Position numbers and translations under genes: made by a program. The notes below the pieces were generated by a model. That model was not told the origin of the DNA. It searched no databases and worked only from the letters and a program-made list of their open reading frames with translations. Of a DNA stretch of 64,000 bases, positions 1-11,340 are shown piece after piece; within the stretch, counting starts at the first letter, position 1; each line of letters starts with the position of its first letter. The stretch is from Mallotus nudiflorus (taxonomy: Eukaryota; Streptophyta; Magnoliopsida; Malpighiales; Euphorbiaceae). Location: NCBI GenBank assembly GCA_947683625.1, contig CANTUR010000037.1, positions 1,054,001 to 1,118,000 of the forward strand, read 5' to 3'.

Positions 1-317
1 CCCCATTACAATTACGCATATATAAATGACACATTAAAGGCCTTGTGTTTGTATCCTTTATAAGTGCATAGAGCCACACTTCACACTTACATAGGCGGAT
101 TTATTAGAAGTGCCCCCATAATTTGATACTTTGACTAAATGTCCATAGATCCATTAAAAGGGTTCAACTCAACCTACCTTTCCAATAAGTTCCAAGCATT
201 ATTAACCTTGGGATGTAATAAAATTTAAACATAGTACTTGCAGTCACTCTATTGATGTACTTTGACTCTTTGAACTTGAGGCTTAGCATTATGCAAAGCG
301 TCATAGTTGAGGTTCCA

Positions 318-1425
318 TCAATGGCGATTTGACAAAATGGACTTAAGACCCATCCCTCTTGATGTTTTATTTACCACATCTCTTGGCAATGCCTTTGTTA
401 GTGGATTAGCAAAATTTTGACTTGATCGCACATAATCTATTGTGATAACACCATTAGAGATTAAATCTCTTACATAACTATGTCTAAGTCCAATATGTCT
501 TGAGTTTCCATTATATACATGATTATAAGCTCTTGATAGTGTTGCTTCACTATCATAATGAATAGATATTGGTATAACTAGCTTTGGCCATATAGGTATT
601 TCATATAGTAAATCACATAGCCCCATAAATTTAAAAGCCATAGGGGAGTCCGTTATGCAAAACTGTTTCTTGGAACCCTATGATTCCGTACCACATCCAA
701 GCATAAACACCCACCCACTAGTGCTAGCATGATCTTCACGATCAGTAATCCAACTTGCATATGAATATCCTTATAATACTGAAGGATAGCCACTATAGTT
801 TATGGTATAACTTATAATTTTCTTTAAGTACTTTAATACTCTATTGATAGCATGCTAATGTAAGTTACTTAGATTACTCATGTATCTACTTAGCTTTCTA
901 ACTGCAAAATCTATATAAGGATTAGTACATGTCATGGCATACATAAGACAACCTATCACTTTGGCATATTCTAACTGTGATAGTGGTTCTCCCTTGTTTT
1001 TTTATTAACTTGATGCTGGGATCAAAGAGAGTAGAGGTAGGGTTACAATATGAATGGTTGAACTTCTTGTGAACTTTCTCAATATAATAAGATTGAGTAT
1101 GAGTTATGCCATCCTTGTTTCTCAAGATCTTAATCCTAAGAATAAGATTTGCCTTTCCTATATCTTTCATGGAAAAATTGTTTGATAAGAAATTTTGGAT
1201 ATCCTTAACTTGTTTCAAGTTTATACTAAAAATTAACATGACATAAATACATGTCATAACACCATCATCACCACAAAACTTAGTATAAACACATTTATTA
1301 GATTGATTAATTTAAAGCCATTAGTAAGTACTGTTTGGTCAAATTTATGGTGCTATTGTTTTGGTGCTTGTTTTAGTCCATACAAAGACTTAATAAGTTT
1401 GCACACCTTCTTTTCTTGTGATTTA
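318..1425 (-). pseudogene. copia reverse transcriptase-RNase H fragment
   Basis: RT copies the element RNA into DNA and RNase H removes the RNA strand. From 1425 downward the minus strand encodes CKLIKSLYGLKQAPKQ, a copia RT hallmark. Next comes the palm segment CIYVMLIFSI with MKDIG and IEKVHKKFN (1257-922). RNase H follows, with YAMTCTNPYIDFAVRKLSRY, WITDREDHASTSGWVFML and, at 641-318, SRHIGLRHSYVRDLISNGVI and NPLTKALPRD. Several frameshifts and stops separate these blocks. The usual YVDDM box reads YVM, so both catalytic aspartates are gone through an apparent six-base in-frame deletion. The N-terminal half of RT is missing because of the junction with gag near 1425. Confidence 0.85.
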
Positions 1426-1429
1426 AATT

Positions 1430-1944
1430 TTTCTTAAAATCCTTTAATAAGGGAGGCAATTTATCTATAATGTTATACACAATAATAGACTCATCTATGC
1501 ATATTATGCTATGTAAAATTATTAAGAATTTCTAATCCGTGAAATTGTTCCATAATTGGCCTAAAATCAGGAATTTTGTAATTATTAAAATGAGAAAATA
1601 ATGAATTTCTTACTTGTGGCTTCCTATTGTATGTACTTACTTTCTAATCTCTCCCAAATTTCTTTTGCAATAGGCACATAGTTGTAGATATTGAAAAGTG
1701 AATCACTTATTGCATTCAAAATGTGTCCTCTACATATCTCATCATCAGTGTCCCATTTTTGCCTCTTCTTTGATTCTACAAGAGTCTCTTTCTCTTTCTC
1801 TTCCAGCCTTAGTGTGTTTAAAATATATACTACTTGTAGAGAAACTAATATAAAATGCACTCTCTTTTTCCATCTCATAAAATTTCCACCATTAAAATGA
1901 TCTAATTTCACTATACTAGTTGTTAATTCTTTGAGTGTTGCCAT
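1430..1944 (-). pseudogene. copia gag (UBN2-type) fragment
   Basis: Gag forms the virus-like particle that packages the element RNA. An open frame starts MATLKELTTSIVKLDHFNGG at 1944 and includes MRWKKRVHFILVSLQV and AKEIWERLESKY, the typical pattern of copia gag. After its first stop at 1624 the family resemblance continues downward with PIMEQFHGLEILNN and SLIKGF, interrupted by stops. It reaches KFKSQEKK near 1430, where the sequence passes directly into RT. The nucleocapsid zinc knuckle is missing, consistent with the internal deletion. The start is chosen because copia gag proteins usually begin a few residues before this KL-x-F-x-G-x-N-F motif. Confidence 0.8.
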
Positions 1945-2171
1945 GGATGCAGATTTCTACAAGAGAAATATTGCCTTTAGATTATTAGAGAATTATAACA
2001 AGAATCTTCAAAAAACCTACTCCAATGTGTGTAAGAATCCCACTTTCCTAAAGGCAATATTTGTAGTATACAATTTGCCTCTAGAATACAATGAAGCTTG
2101 GGTGTTTGTACTAGTGTTTTATGTAGAATTGATTTATGATAGAGAATTAATTCCTATAGAAAAATAACTCT

Positions 2172-2182
2172 CTATTTATATA
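2172..2182 (-). promoter_or_regulatory. TATA box of the copia LTR
   Basis: The minus strand reads TATATAAATAG about 230 bases upstream of the gag start. This fits a core promoter in the U3/R part of a degraded 5' LTR. It is seen in the sequence only; no transcript evidence exists here. Confidence 0.45.
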
Positions 2183-2517
2183 AGATGAATGAGTAGTTAC
2201 AATTTGGTAATAGACATGTCTATTTGAATGAATAGACATGTTTCTTGACAATAGTCATATCTTTTTATTAAAAGATAAATATAACTATTTTGAAAATGTC
2301 TAACAATGAATGTAATGAAACTATTGTATTAAAAAATATCATAAAGTATTTTAAATTGACAAAAACATATATGATACTTTTATAAATTAGTTAAATTTTG
2401 ATTGTTAGTTGATATCTATTTTTATTCAAAAAGGTAAAAAAAGTATCATTTTATTGAATTATATATATACTTATATTTTAAATATTCATATTTAATATTA
2501 ATAAAATTATGATAGTA

Positions 2518-2579
<62 letters not shown>

Positions 2580-2813
2580 GTAGCACCACACATCAATGTA
2601 TATATATTTATTTTACCAATAAGCAGTCAATTTGTAAAGCTAAAGATACAAAATCTTGCTAAATAATTTAGCCTTAGCAAAGGACCATTAACTATAATAG
2701 CTTGCCTTGAATTTATACCAGGTATGACAATAACTAACATTATTACAGTAAAAAAAATCAGCACCAACACACTTCTAATTGTTTATAAGAAATGGCAATC
2801 ATGGCATGCTTAC
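2183..2813. other. AT-rich stretch without a gene; holds a (TA)n(CA)n microsatellite
   Basis: No coding similarity was seen on either strand. Positions 2518-2577 are a compound microsatellite, about 12 TA units followed by about 17 CA units. The part from 2580 to 2813 is probably intron downstream of the second Nudix exon, since that exon ends in a good donor site at 2813. The next expected Nudix exon was not found. Confidence 0.6.
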
Positions 2814-3136
2814 CACTTTTGTGCTTGACCTTAATAATTCGTACCCCATTGCTTAGTGAGTCTATGACAAATTTCAATGGGGAAATCATATGTCATCCTA
2901 TATGGAGCCTTCACATCCAAATTTACAACTAATGCAGTAATACATGTATTCATCATCCAAAATGTAATGCATAACTTTAAATAATGTAATGTATGTTAAA
3001 TAATTAACAATTTACTAACACAACCAAATAAGAAACCTCTTACCTCTACTAGAAATTCAGTGAAAGTAACTCCTATTTCTTCCCTCAATTCTCTTATTGC
3101 TGCATGTCTAATGTCGTCACGTTCATCAACACCACC
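2814..3136 (-). pseudogene. Nudix hydrolase (plant diadenosine-polyphosphate type) fragment, two exons
   Basis: Nudix enzymes hydrolyse nucleoside diphosphate-linked compounds; this subgroup resembles plant and bacterial ApnA hydrolases. Exon A (3136-3044, minus) is exactly 31 codons, bordered by an acceptor (TTATAG) and donor (GTAAGA). It carries most of the Nudix box: GGVDERDD, AAIRELREEIGV. The expected glutamate of GX5E is Asp here. Exon B (2908-2814) follows an AG acceptor in phase and reads APYRMTYDFP, LTKQWG, GQAQK before a GTAAGC donor, matching the family pattern. An in-frame TAA replaces the residue before GQAQK. Upstream exons are missing: a Tat-type retrotransposon begins 15 bases inside the preceding intron. 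A non-functional remnant is the safest call. Confidence 0.82.
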
Positions 3137-3151
3137 CTATAACAACATAAG

Positions 3152-4949
3152 TGTTATACCTTAAATTTGATTGTCCCCAAAAAAGGTCCAATGATGAAAT
3201 GAATCCTTGAGATGACTAGAGTCTGCTCGTTCGTAACAACTCTAAAGTGTGCAACCTTAAAAAAAACCTAACTGACCCAACCAGTGTGCAAAATTGATTA
3301 CTAAGTCATTAAGTTATGCTCTAACCTTGCGAAATATGAATTATTGGAACAATGAGAGGTTTATTTTGAGAACACTCCTCTCAAAATACTCAGCTCATTG
3401 GGCCGACGTGCATTTCATTAGATTGGGACCTAGCTTTGTGAAAAAATAGAAATCAATTTTGATAAAGTAGACTTTAGAAACATGTCTGAAAGGCTCCAAA
3501 ACCTCTAGAAGTGGTCCTAAAATGGTCCAACATAACCCGAGTATTAGATCATATTGCTTAAAAGTGTGAATAAATGCCCTTAGGTGTCATATGCTAAAAT
3601 CAAGGCCAAATTTAGCAAAACGAACTCCGAAAACACATTCGGAAGACCTAAAAACTATAAGAGCCAACCTTGGAACAGTGTGTGTAAAACCTAGGAAGTG
3701 TGCATGGAAGGCCAAAGTGCGTGTGAAAGCACACACATGCGTGCATGGCCAAGCACCAAGTGTGTGACTATGCACAAAATCCTCATTATACGCACATGAC
3801 CACGCCCCTATGACCCTATTTTACCTAATTTTCCCTCTAAATAAACCCCTTTGCACCCTATTTTGGAGGGGGGAGCAAGTGAAAACACACAAACTCAAAC
3901 AATTGTTCCAATAAAAGGCACTAGAAACCCCTTTCCAAATAGTTTTTGCTCTCCCATAGCCTTTTTGTTAGGTTATTAGATCCCTTTTCCACTAAACCAA
4001 GCCTCATCTATGTTAAAGCACACTTCAAAGGTATACAATCTAGCATCATTTTGCTGTCATTGTGAACCTCTCAACGAGGAAAGCTTAATAATCTCTCGAA
4101 GCTAAAGCTTCAAATCTCACACAAGCTTAGTCAAGTCTGAGGACCACACAATTATTTTAGCACATTTCATTTTATTTTACAGTCGCTAGCATTTAGGAAT
4201 ACTTTTGTACTTGTGTGATGAGACTGGCAATCTTATATGCTATATGAATAATATATGCTTTATTATGCTCATTTCACATCATCATTTTGCATCCTTTATT
4301 TCCAAAATCATGAAATCACACTGTAAATATCAATAATGTGAAAACGTTCATGTCTTGAAATAGAGTCATCATGCTCTCAGTCTAGTGATGACCTTATGCA
4401 TCCTTTATATTATCGTTATACATCATCATAACATAAATAATCATTGTAAGTATGATCATCCTATCATTCATTGAGCAAGCTACGTAAATGGTCATGTTAT
4501 CCTTGCAGATCAATCATATTATAATTATCTTTTCACAATCTTTCCCTTTGTTATATGTATTTTATCAAGAAAGTGATGTAATAAAATTTTTAGCTTTATT
4601 ATCTTATAATATTTGATGCACTGTGTGAATGTTGTACAAACTATCATTATTGAAACTAGGGTGTTGTAATAGCTATACACCGAATATTATATAATGAGAA
4701 ATAGTAAAAAAGTAGATGCAATCCTCTGAACCCAGAAATCTCTGCTGGGGGCAATACTCATTGAGTAACCCGATGTTGTCCCTTTCTTTTCCCAATTTTC
4801 TAAAAATTGGGTGGTGATTTCACAAAATTAAAAGCATCTCGTCCCCCCGAGACCAATCATTTATCCCTATTCAATAAAGTTACCATGTCCCTTAGAAATG
4901 GAAAGACCCACTACACATCCTAAATAAAATAACCATAATAGGTCGCTCA
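3152..4949 (+). repeat. 5' LTR of Tat-like element 1
   Basis: The repeat starts TGTTATACC and ends GGTCGCTCA, three bases before the primer site. It matches 18662-20466 along its whole length with many substitutions and small indels. One shared landmark is the block around 4790-4850, with AATTGGGTGGTGA and a following GACCAATCATTTATCCC. A 5' start with TG and 3' end with CA fits LTR rules. Confidence 0.85.
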
Positions 4950-4952
4950 CAG

Positions 4953-4971
4953 TGGTAACTCCATTGGGGAC
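4953..4971 (+). other. Primer-binding site of Tat-like element 1
   Basis: The 19 bases start TGGTAACTCCATTGGGGA, directly after the 5' LTR with a three-base spacer. Tat/Ogre elements use a tRNA-Arg type primer site of the TGGCGACTCC...GGGGA kind; this copy differs at a few positions. Confidence 0.7.
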
Positions 4972-6376
4972 TTCTAAGTAAGAGAGACCAACTCGAAAAT
5001 GGTTGTTTCTTATGCAATACTCAATTGTATAAAGCCCCTCATCATTGCATTTGCACTACACATCACACGTGCACCACTTGTCCTTAAAGCCTCAATAATA
5101 GTAAATGACATTGCCACCATGATTCCACTCGAGTCATGGGGCAACGAATATACGGTATTATCACCTTTAATCTTTACTCGTGCATTTGCCAGACTCATCT
5201 GACTAAAGTCTGTAACCTAAGTCCTTAATGGAGGCAACTGAGTTATCAAAAGAATGCTATACTCATTAACTAGAGTCCATAACCCTAGTCATACGGGGGC
5301 ATTCTCACTAAAGGAACCCTTAGCCTTTCACCCTGACTCAGCTCATGTAGATAAACCAATAGCAACATCCACTAGGATTCCATTAAGCTATGCATGCTAT
5401 CTTTGTCCTAATGTTGTCCATTTGCCATGATACTTATAAATGACATGGCCCTCCTAGTGTTTATCATTGAATAATGTCATAATGTCAGCTTTCATAGAAA
5501 ATTTATGCTCAGGACCATGTGATTCTCATATACTTTGTATGATCCTGAAGCATGAGGAATGATAAGAATCATGTACCTCAGCTTGAATAGTCTATGCAAA
5601 TTAACAAATAATGACATCCCTCGATGACATAACCTATGAGATGTCATCCATTTATCTTTATTAGATCAAATGAATGGGTTAGGAACCCAACTAGTTTGTG
5701 GACCTTATGTCGGCAAAATCAAACTGTAAACTATCAAACAATACTTTCATGACTCCCAGTAAACATATTAAATATTGATTTAAGGGCAAGAACTAGGACT
5801 TATTTTAATTGACCTTAGTCCTATGCATACGGGCCTATGCGGGCTCTCGACATCATTTGAAGCTCGATAATTGACCCTCACATTGACATCATGTGACTAC
5901 CTCAAGCACATTCAAGTATTGTTCCTCAATTTACCCTTTGGTTCTTACTAATATAAATCGAAACGACCTACTCCTGAGAGTAGAACCATATCCCCTGATG
6001 ACTATAGGTTTAAAACCCACCTAGGAAAGAGACTGAATAACCTCGTGGAGAAATAAGGTTAGAAGTAAGAGCTTGCTTGTGATTGGTTTATTCACAGTGT
6101 TGGAAAAGTAACCAACTTTAATCATGCATACATAACATACATGTAGATAGCATGTACTAACCACAATTTCTTACAAGAATAATCATTTTTTCATTATAGG
6201 ATTTTTACATCCACTCCATGCATACATGCTCACCCTTTTCTTTTGCAGCCACACATCATGCATCATTCATTTAGCTAACCCTAATAAATGTATAGGAATA
6301 TGGCAATCAAACATGAGTGACTAAGAAGATACCTTATGTCAACAATTCAAAGACAATCTAAAAAAGGATCCAAAAG
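4972..6376 (+). other. Leader of Tat-like element 1, no recognisable gene
   Basis: Untranslated region between primer site and gag. Short open frames exist (for example 4999-5202) but show no protein-family pattern. Some Ogre elements carry an extra ORF1 here; I see no trace that supports one. Confidence 0.55.
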
Positions 6377-7260
6377 TTGCTCACTGATGGCACCATAGCT
6401 AAAATTCTCCAAGCCCAAATCAAAGTCAAAAGTGCCAAAGATGGGAATAGCACGCCACTGAGTGAAGCCTCTACATCTGTTCACCCGAGGGTAGATAAAG
6501 CAAAAGGAATTCCTCGCACTCCAGTTCAAGCTAATAATGACAATGGCTACTACCAAGATCTCAGGAATGCCCTAAAAGTTGCAAAAATTGCTGACATGAC
6601 CAAGCCTAAATTGATAGGGGAGGTCAAACATTAGCCAATAGGATGCCTTAGTTGTAATTTTCTTTCAAAGACAAGGGAACTCATGGCTCCAAAAGCTTCA
6701 CGACCTGGCACTGTTCAAAGATGAGCCGCTTCTAGATGATTTTAAACTACCAAACTTTGCTAAGTTTGATGGAATAGGAGATCCGAGGGTCCATGTAAGG
6801 CAATATGCTACCTTCATGGCAACCATAAAGCTTACAGAATCATAGATTGTTCGATTCTTCTTCATATTACTAAAGGAAGGACTAAGGGCATGGTTCTTTA
6901 ACCATGAAGAAGAAATTAAAAGTGATTAGCTACTGCTAACTTAGAAGTTTATCAAGTAGTATGAATACATCACTTAATTAGACATCACTCTAAAGGACCT
7001 TGAGACCATAGGTCAGAAACTTGGTGAAGCTTTCTTTGATTATGTCACTAGATATCAGGGAAAGGCAGTCAAAATGAGAAACTGTGCTCCTGAGGATGAA
7101 CAAATAGAGCTGATAATTAAAAGGGGCACTACCACACTTCATAAATAGATCATCTTTGCTCATTATCTTGACTTAAGAACTCTCTATTAGGCTGGGATCA
7201 GAGTTGAGGATGAGGAACATCAGCAAACTAGAAACACTTTTCGTCGCAATACCTAACCAA
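6377..7260 (+). pseudogene. Tat-like element 1 gag
   Basis: Gag is the capsid protein. The frame starts MLTDGTIAKILQAQIKVKSA and runs to a stop at 6634. After a frameshift the retrotransposon gag domain continues: LPNFAKFDGIGDPRVHVRQY (about 6750-6810), LKEGLRAWFF, DLETIGQKLGEAFFDYVTRY and GKAVKMRNCAPEDE (to about 7100). At least five stops interrupt it. A remnant of the nucleocapsid region follows near 7480-7600 (FHEMSGHTTDTY, LKNVIQELIDSGKI), but its zinc-binding cysteines are gone. Confidence 0.8.
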
Positions 7261-7731
7261 ACATCCAAAACACCTTTACCCGAGTCGTAGAAATAAACAT
7301 GATCCAAAGTAACACCCACGACTCACCATCTATCAATGTCATTAAACCACTAAGAAAATTCTCTAACTTTAACCTCTCACTATCCAAAATATTCCAGAGG
7401 CTTCAATAAAAGAACCTCCTATAGCCACAAGAGCCTAGGCTTTTTCCAAACCCACAACCACCTTAAATTAACCATAACTTGTTCTACAACTTTCATGAGA
7501 TGTCTGGCCACACCACTGATACATATAAAACTCTTAAAAATGTAATCCAAGAACTTATTGACTCTGGAAAAATTAATGACCCAGCATCAAGAACAATCCT
7601 CTCCTAAACTATCAAAACATGCCTTCACCAACCATCAACATGATCTCCTCCAATCTACCAAAAGACCTTATTGAAAAATCAATCCAATATGTCCAAGAAA
7701 CCCAAGTCTATAAGGACAAGCTAAAAAATGG

Positions 7732-9017
7732 GTGAGCAACAAAATCAAGAAACTAGGGTTCGAGATCTTCAATGACACCCTTAAGGAGAAACACTTACCA
7801 GATATGATCACCAAGACTGACATTTGTGAACTGTTGAAAAACCTGGAGATAGAATATGAGAGTGAAGTTATCAATCATGCTCAAGCTACTGCCATTCTCA
7901 AATCGAGCATTGATGACATCCTGTTCAAAGACATTGCTGATAATGATATCTGTACTTTTTCTTTGTTTGAATATGATGATATAATGAACTCTAAACTTAA
8001 TGCAATGAAATATGATATTGCTTACTTGTTTGATGTCTTTCCTGATGGTAGTGTGCATTACATTGATAAAAACATTAGCATATTTGACATCCATTCCATA
8101 TGAACTATATCATTTAACATTAGCATGGAATCTGAACCACGCATTCTGCATATTTTGAAAGATGTTACCCTTGAAGAGAGGAGAGAAATTAAAAAAATAT
8201 ATTTAAAAGTATTTGTCTGGACATACGACGATATGCCTAGTATTGACAAAGATATTGCTCAACACTTCATTCCTACTAAAGAAGGGTGCAAAGTGATAAA
8301 GTAGAAACTGAGAAGACTTAGACTAGAATGGGTCCAACTAGTGAAAGAGGACATTGAGAAAAAGATCAAGGAAAAATTTCTAGAGGTAGTAGACTATCTA
8401 GAATAGTTAATAAATGTGTTACCAATACCAAAAAAAGATGGAAGGGTTAGACTCTGCATCGACTATAGAGATCTGAACAAGGCCTGCTCGAAGGATGATT
8501 TCCCACTACCCCACATAGACATATTGGTTGACAGCGCCACCATATATGTAATGTACTCCTTCATGGATGAAATATTTGGGTATAATTAGATCCTAATGGC
8601 CATTATCAAAAAAGCAAAGAAAGCTTAGCTTTCATAATAAAATAGGGTACTTACTACTATAGAGTAATGCCTTTTGGATTAAAAAACACAGGGGCAACCT
8701 ACTAGGGAATGGCGACTATAATGTTCCATGACATGATAAACAAAGAAGTGGAGGTATACATCAATGACATGATGGTCAAGTCAAGAACCAAGGAAGAACA
8801 CCCCTTTGATCTCGAAAAATTCCTTAGAAGGGTCAAAAAGTACAATCTTAGGCTAAATTCAAAGAAATGCATATTTAGGGTCACTTCAAGAAAGATGTTA
8901 GTGTATATTATCAATCAAAATGGGATTGAAATGGATCCAGATAAAGGAAAAGCCATCAGAGAGATGCCAGTGCCAAAAATAGAGAAAGAAATCAAAGGGT
9001 TTCTAGGGAAATTATAG
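7732..9017 (+). pseudogene. Tat-like element 1 pol: linker and reverse transcriptase
   Basis: The open frame 7732-8103 is the acidic linker between protease and RT; I could not place a protease active site with confidence. RT proper runs from about 8108: FVWTYDDMPSID, KLRRLRLEWVQLVKEDIEKK, LPIPKKDGRVRLCIDYRDLN, KDDFPLPHIDILVDSA, YSFMDEIFGYN. A frameshift near 8620 follows, then MATIMFHDMINKEVEVYIND, LRLNSKKCIF and EKEIKGFLGKL (8709-9017). The catalytic box reads YINDM instead of YVDDM, so the first aspartate is Asn. Stops commonly fall where Trp or Gln is expected. Confidence 0.85.
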
Positions 9018-9620
9018 TTCATTAGCAGATTCATCACTAAGTTGACAATAGTGTGTGAACCAATCTTTAAGCTACTTAGAAAAGATCAACCAGTTGAATG
9101 GAATGAATAATGTCAGCTAGCATTTGACAAGATCAAAAGCTACCTAGCTAACCCACTGGTTCTAAAACCACCTAAACTAGGGATACCTCTAACCCTATAT
9201 TTGGCCATCGAAAGGAATGCAATCGGTGCAATGTTAGCCCAAGAGGGAGAAACGAAAGTAGAACATGTAGTTTACTACTTGAGCAAGAAGATGCTGCCAT
9301 ATGAGGAGAAGTACAACCAAGTTGAATATATATGTCTATCAATGGTATGACTAATGAAGAAACTCAGACACTAATTTTAATCTTATAGAATTTAGGTTGT
9401 GTCTAAAATGGATCCAATGAAGTACCTCTATGAAGCTCCCTCTCTAGTAGGGAAACTTGTCATGTGGCGTATAATACTAACAGAATTCGACGTGCAATAT
9501 CTAACTAAGAAGGTAGTAAAAAGGAGGGAAGTGGTTGAATTTCTATCTCTCAACCCCATTCCAGACTTAGGAGAAATCCAACTGGACTTCTTGGACGACC
9601 TCAGCTCAGTCATTGAGATC
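9018..9620 (+). pseudogene. Tat-like element 1 RNase H
   Basis: Downstream of RT the frame continues through the connection domain (FISRFITKLTIVCEPIFKLL, WNEx-CQLAFDKIKSYL). The RNase H fold follows: PLTLYLAIERNAIGAMLAQE, VVYYLSKKMLPYEEKYNQVE, then DPMKYLYEAPSLVGKLVMWR and ILTEFDVQYL. The linker into the second RNase H is at 9520-9620. Three or more stops are present. Confidence 0.75.
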
Positions 9621-10020
9621 TAAGGATGATACATGTACTTTGACATAGCAGTCAATCAGTTCAACGCAGGAATTAGTGTCATACTATAATCTCCAGAAGG
9701 TGAAGGAGTACCAATTGCTAAAAAGCTCGAGTTTAGAGTCACAAAAAATGAAGTAGAATTTGAGGCATGCACACTTAAAATAGAAGCACTGATAGCCTTA
9801 GATGTCACAAAAGTCAAAATCTTTAGAGATTCCATGCTAGTAATCAATCATGCCACGGAAGAGTGGGAACTAAAAGAGTAGCATTTAAAGCCTTATCTGG
9901 ACCACTTGAAGCTACTCACCATCTCCTTCTGAAAATGCAGTTTTATTCATCTCCCCAAGAATTATAATTAGATGGTAGATGCACTTACTTCCCTATCATT
10001 AATATGGGAAGGACCATCCA
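9621..10020 (+). pseudogene. Tat-like element 1 second (archaeal-type) RNase H
   Basis: A second RNase H domain after the first is a marker of the Tat lineage. Seen here are FDIAVNQFNAGISVIL, a stop, then LEFRVTKNEVEFEACTLKIE, ALIALDVTKVKIFRDSMLVI and VDALTSLSLI. The expected catalytic Asp (FDGA pattern), the Glu of NEVEFEA, the Asp of RDSMLVI and the Asp of VDAL can be traced, though stops disrupt the frame. Confidence 0.75.
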
Positions 10021-10269
10021 CAATGCCTAAGAAGCCTCTGATTCTACTAAGATCGGGACACCCTTTTCATAAAAACTATAGAATAGCAAAGATAGAAGCA
10101 GTTGAAAAGCCCTGGTTCTATGACATCTAGAGATATATGAAGGAACAAGCCTATCTTAATCAAGTATATCAAAGAGACAAAGTAGCCATTTAATGACTAA
10201 CATCAAAATTCACATTGCACCAGGGTGTGTTATATAGGAGAACCTTAGATGGTTTACAACTTTGATGTC

Positions 10270-11340
10270 TAGATGAAACCGAGGCTACAAGAGTAGTAAA
10301 AGAAGTACACGAGGCTATTTGTGGTCCACACATGAATGGAGGAATCTTGGCTAAGAAGCTAATTAGATAATGGTTCTTTTAGATGATGATGATGGAAGAC
10401 TGCATCAAATTTATAAGGAAATTCCATAAGTTTTAGATCCATAGGAATGTCAGCCACCTTCCCCCAATAGAATTGTACTACATCTCCTCTCCATAGCCCT
10501 TCTCAGCATGGGGACTAGACATAATTGGGAAAATCCACCCCATAGCCTTGAATAGACACAGATTCATCCTAATGGTAGTGGACTACTTTACAAAATAGGT
10601 GGAAGTAGAATCATTCACAAAGATAAGAGCCAATCAAGTGGCTAAGTTCATAAAAAAACCTGCTCTATTGATATGGGATCCCCCTATCACATCATCTTTG
10701 ACAATGGTGTCCAATTCCAAGGGGAAGTTAGAGAGCTACTAAGAAGTTTTAAGGTGGAACATCATAAAACTTCTTTTTATCAACCACAAGCAAATGGGGC
10801 CATTAAAGCTGTAAATAAGAACATAAAAAAGATCTTGTTAAAAATGACTTAGACTTATCGTGAGTGGGTAGAAAGATTACCACTTGCCTTATGGGGGTAC
10901 CTACCAACAGTTAGAACTTCAATAGGAGCAACTCCTTTCTTACTAGTGTATTGATCAGAAGCAGTTCTTCCAATCAAAATAGAGATCAAGTCTCTTCAGG
11001 TAGCAATTAAATCTGAATTACTAGAAGTACAATGGGCTTAATAGAGGCATGAAAATCTCACTGTCTTAGACAACCAAAGGCTCAAGGCTCTATACCACAC
11101 ATAGTTGTATTAGGCTCAACTAGCCAAGATCTTTAATAGAAGAGTGAAACATAAGAGTGTGAAAGCAGGAGACTGAGTGCTAAAGCAAATAAGACAGAAT
11201 GTTCCAAACCTTAGAGGGAAATTCATACTAAACTGGGAAGGTCCACACATAGACAAATATGTCCTATCAAAAAGAGCAATCAAGCTGATGGATTCTAAAG
11301 GTAATGAATTCTCCAAACCTATCAATACAGACCGCTAGAA
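10270..11340 (+). pseudogene. Tat-like element 1 integrase
   Basis: Integrase inserts the cDNA into the genome. The zinc-binding part is seen as VHEAICGPHMNGGILAKKLI with an eroded CxxC. The core is AWGLDIIGKIHPIALNR, VVDYFTK-x-VEVESFTKIRA, HIIFDNGVQFQGEVREL, then YQPQANGAIKAVNKNIKKIL, where the expected Glu region reads A-I-K. The C-terminal part reads WVERLPLALWGYLPT, IGATPFLLVY and LNWEGPHIDKYVLSKRAIKL. About eight stops interrupt it. No chromodomain is visible, as expected for Tat. Confidence 0.82.

Larger units (their letters stand above)
1..2200 (-). mobile_element. Ty1/copia retrotransposon relic, internally deleted
   Basis: Read on the minus strand this stretch holds a copia gag domain (about 1944 down to 1430), then RT and RNase H pieces (about 1425 down to 318), then a non-coding 3' tail to position 1. 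Protease and integrase are absent, so most of pol is deleted. Above gag the minus strand carries a TATA box (2172-2182) and about 230 bases of leader, which look like the R-U5 part of a 5' LTR. I did not find a convincing primer-binding site or a matching 3' LTR, so the outer borders are approximate. Copia elements normally keep gag, protease, integrase, RT and RNase H in that order in one frame. Confidence 0.85.

Noticed and set aside
1931..2167. Plus-strand frame of 78 residues starting MSVAMDADFY
   Set aside because: It lies in the leader of the minus-strand copia relic, no family resemblance.
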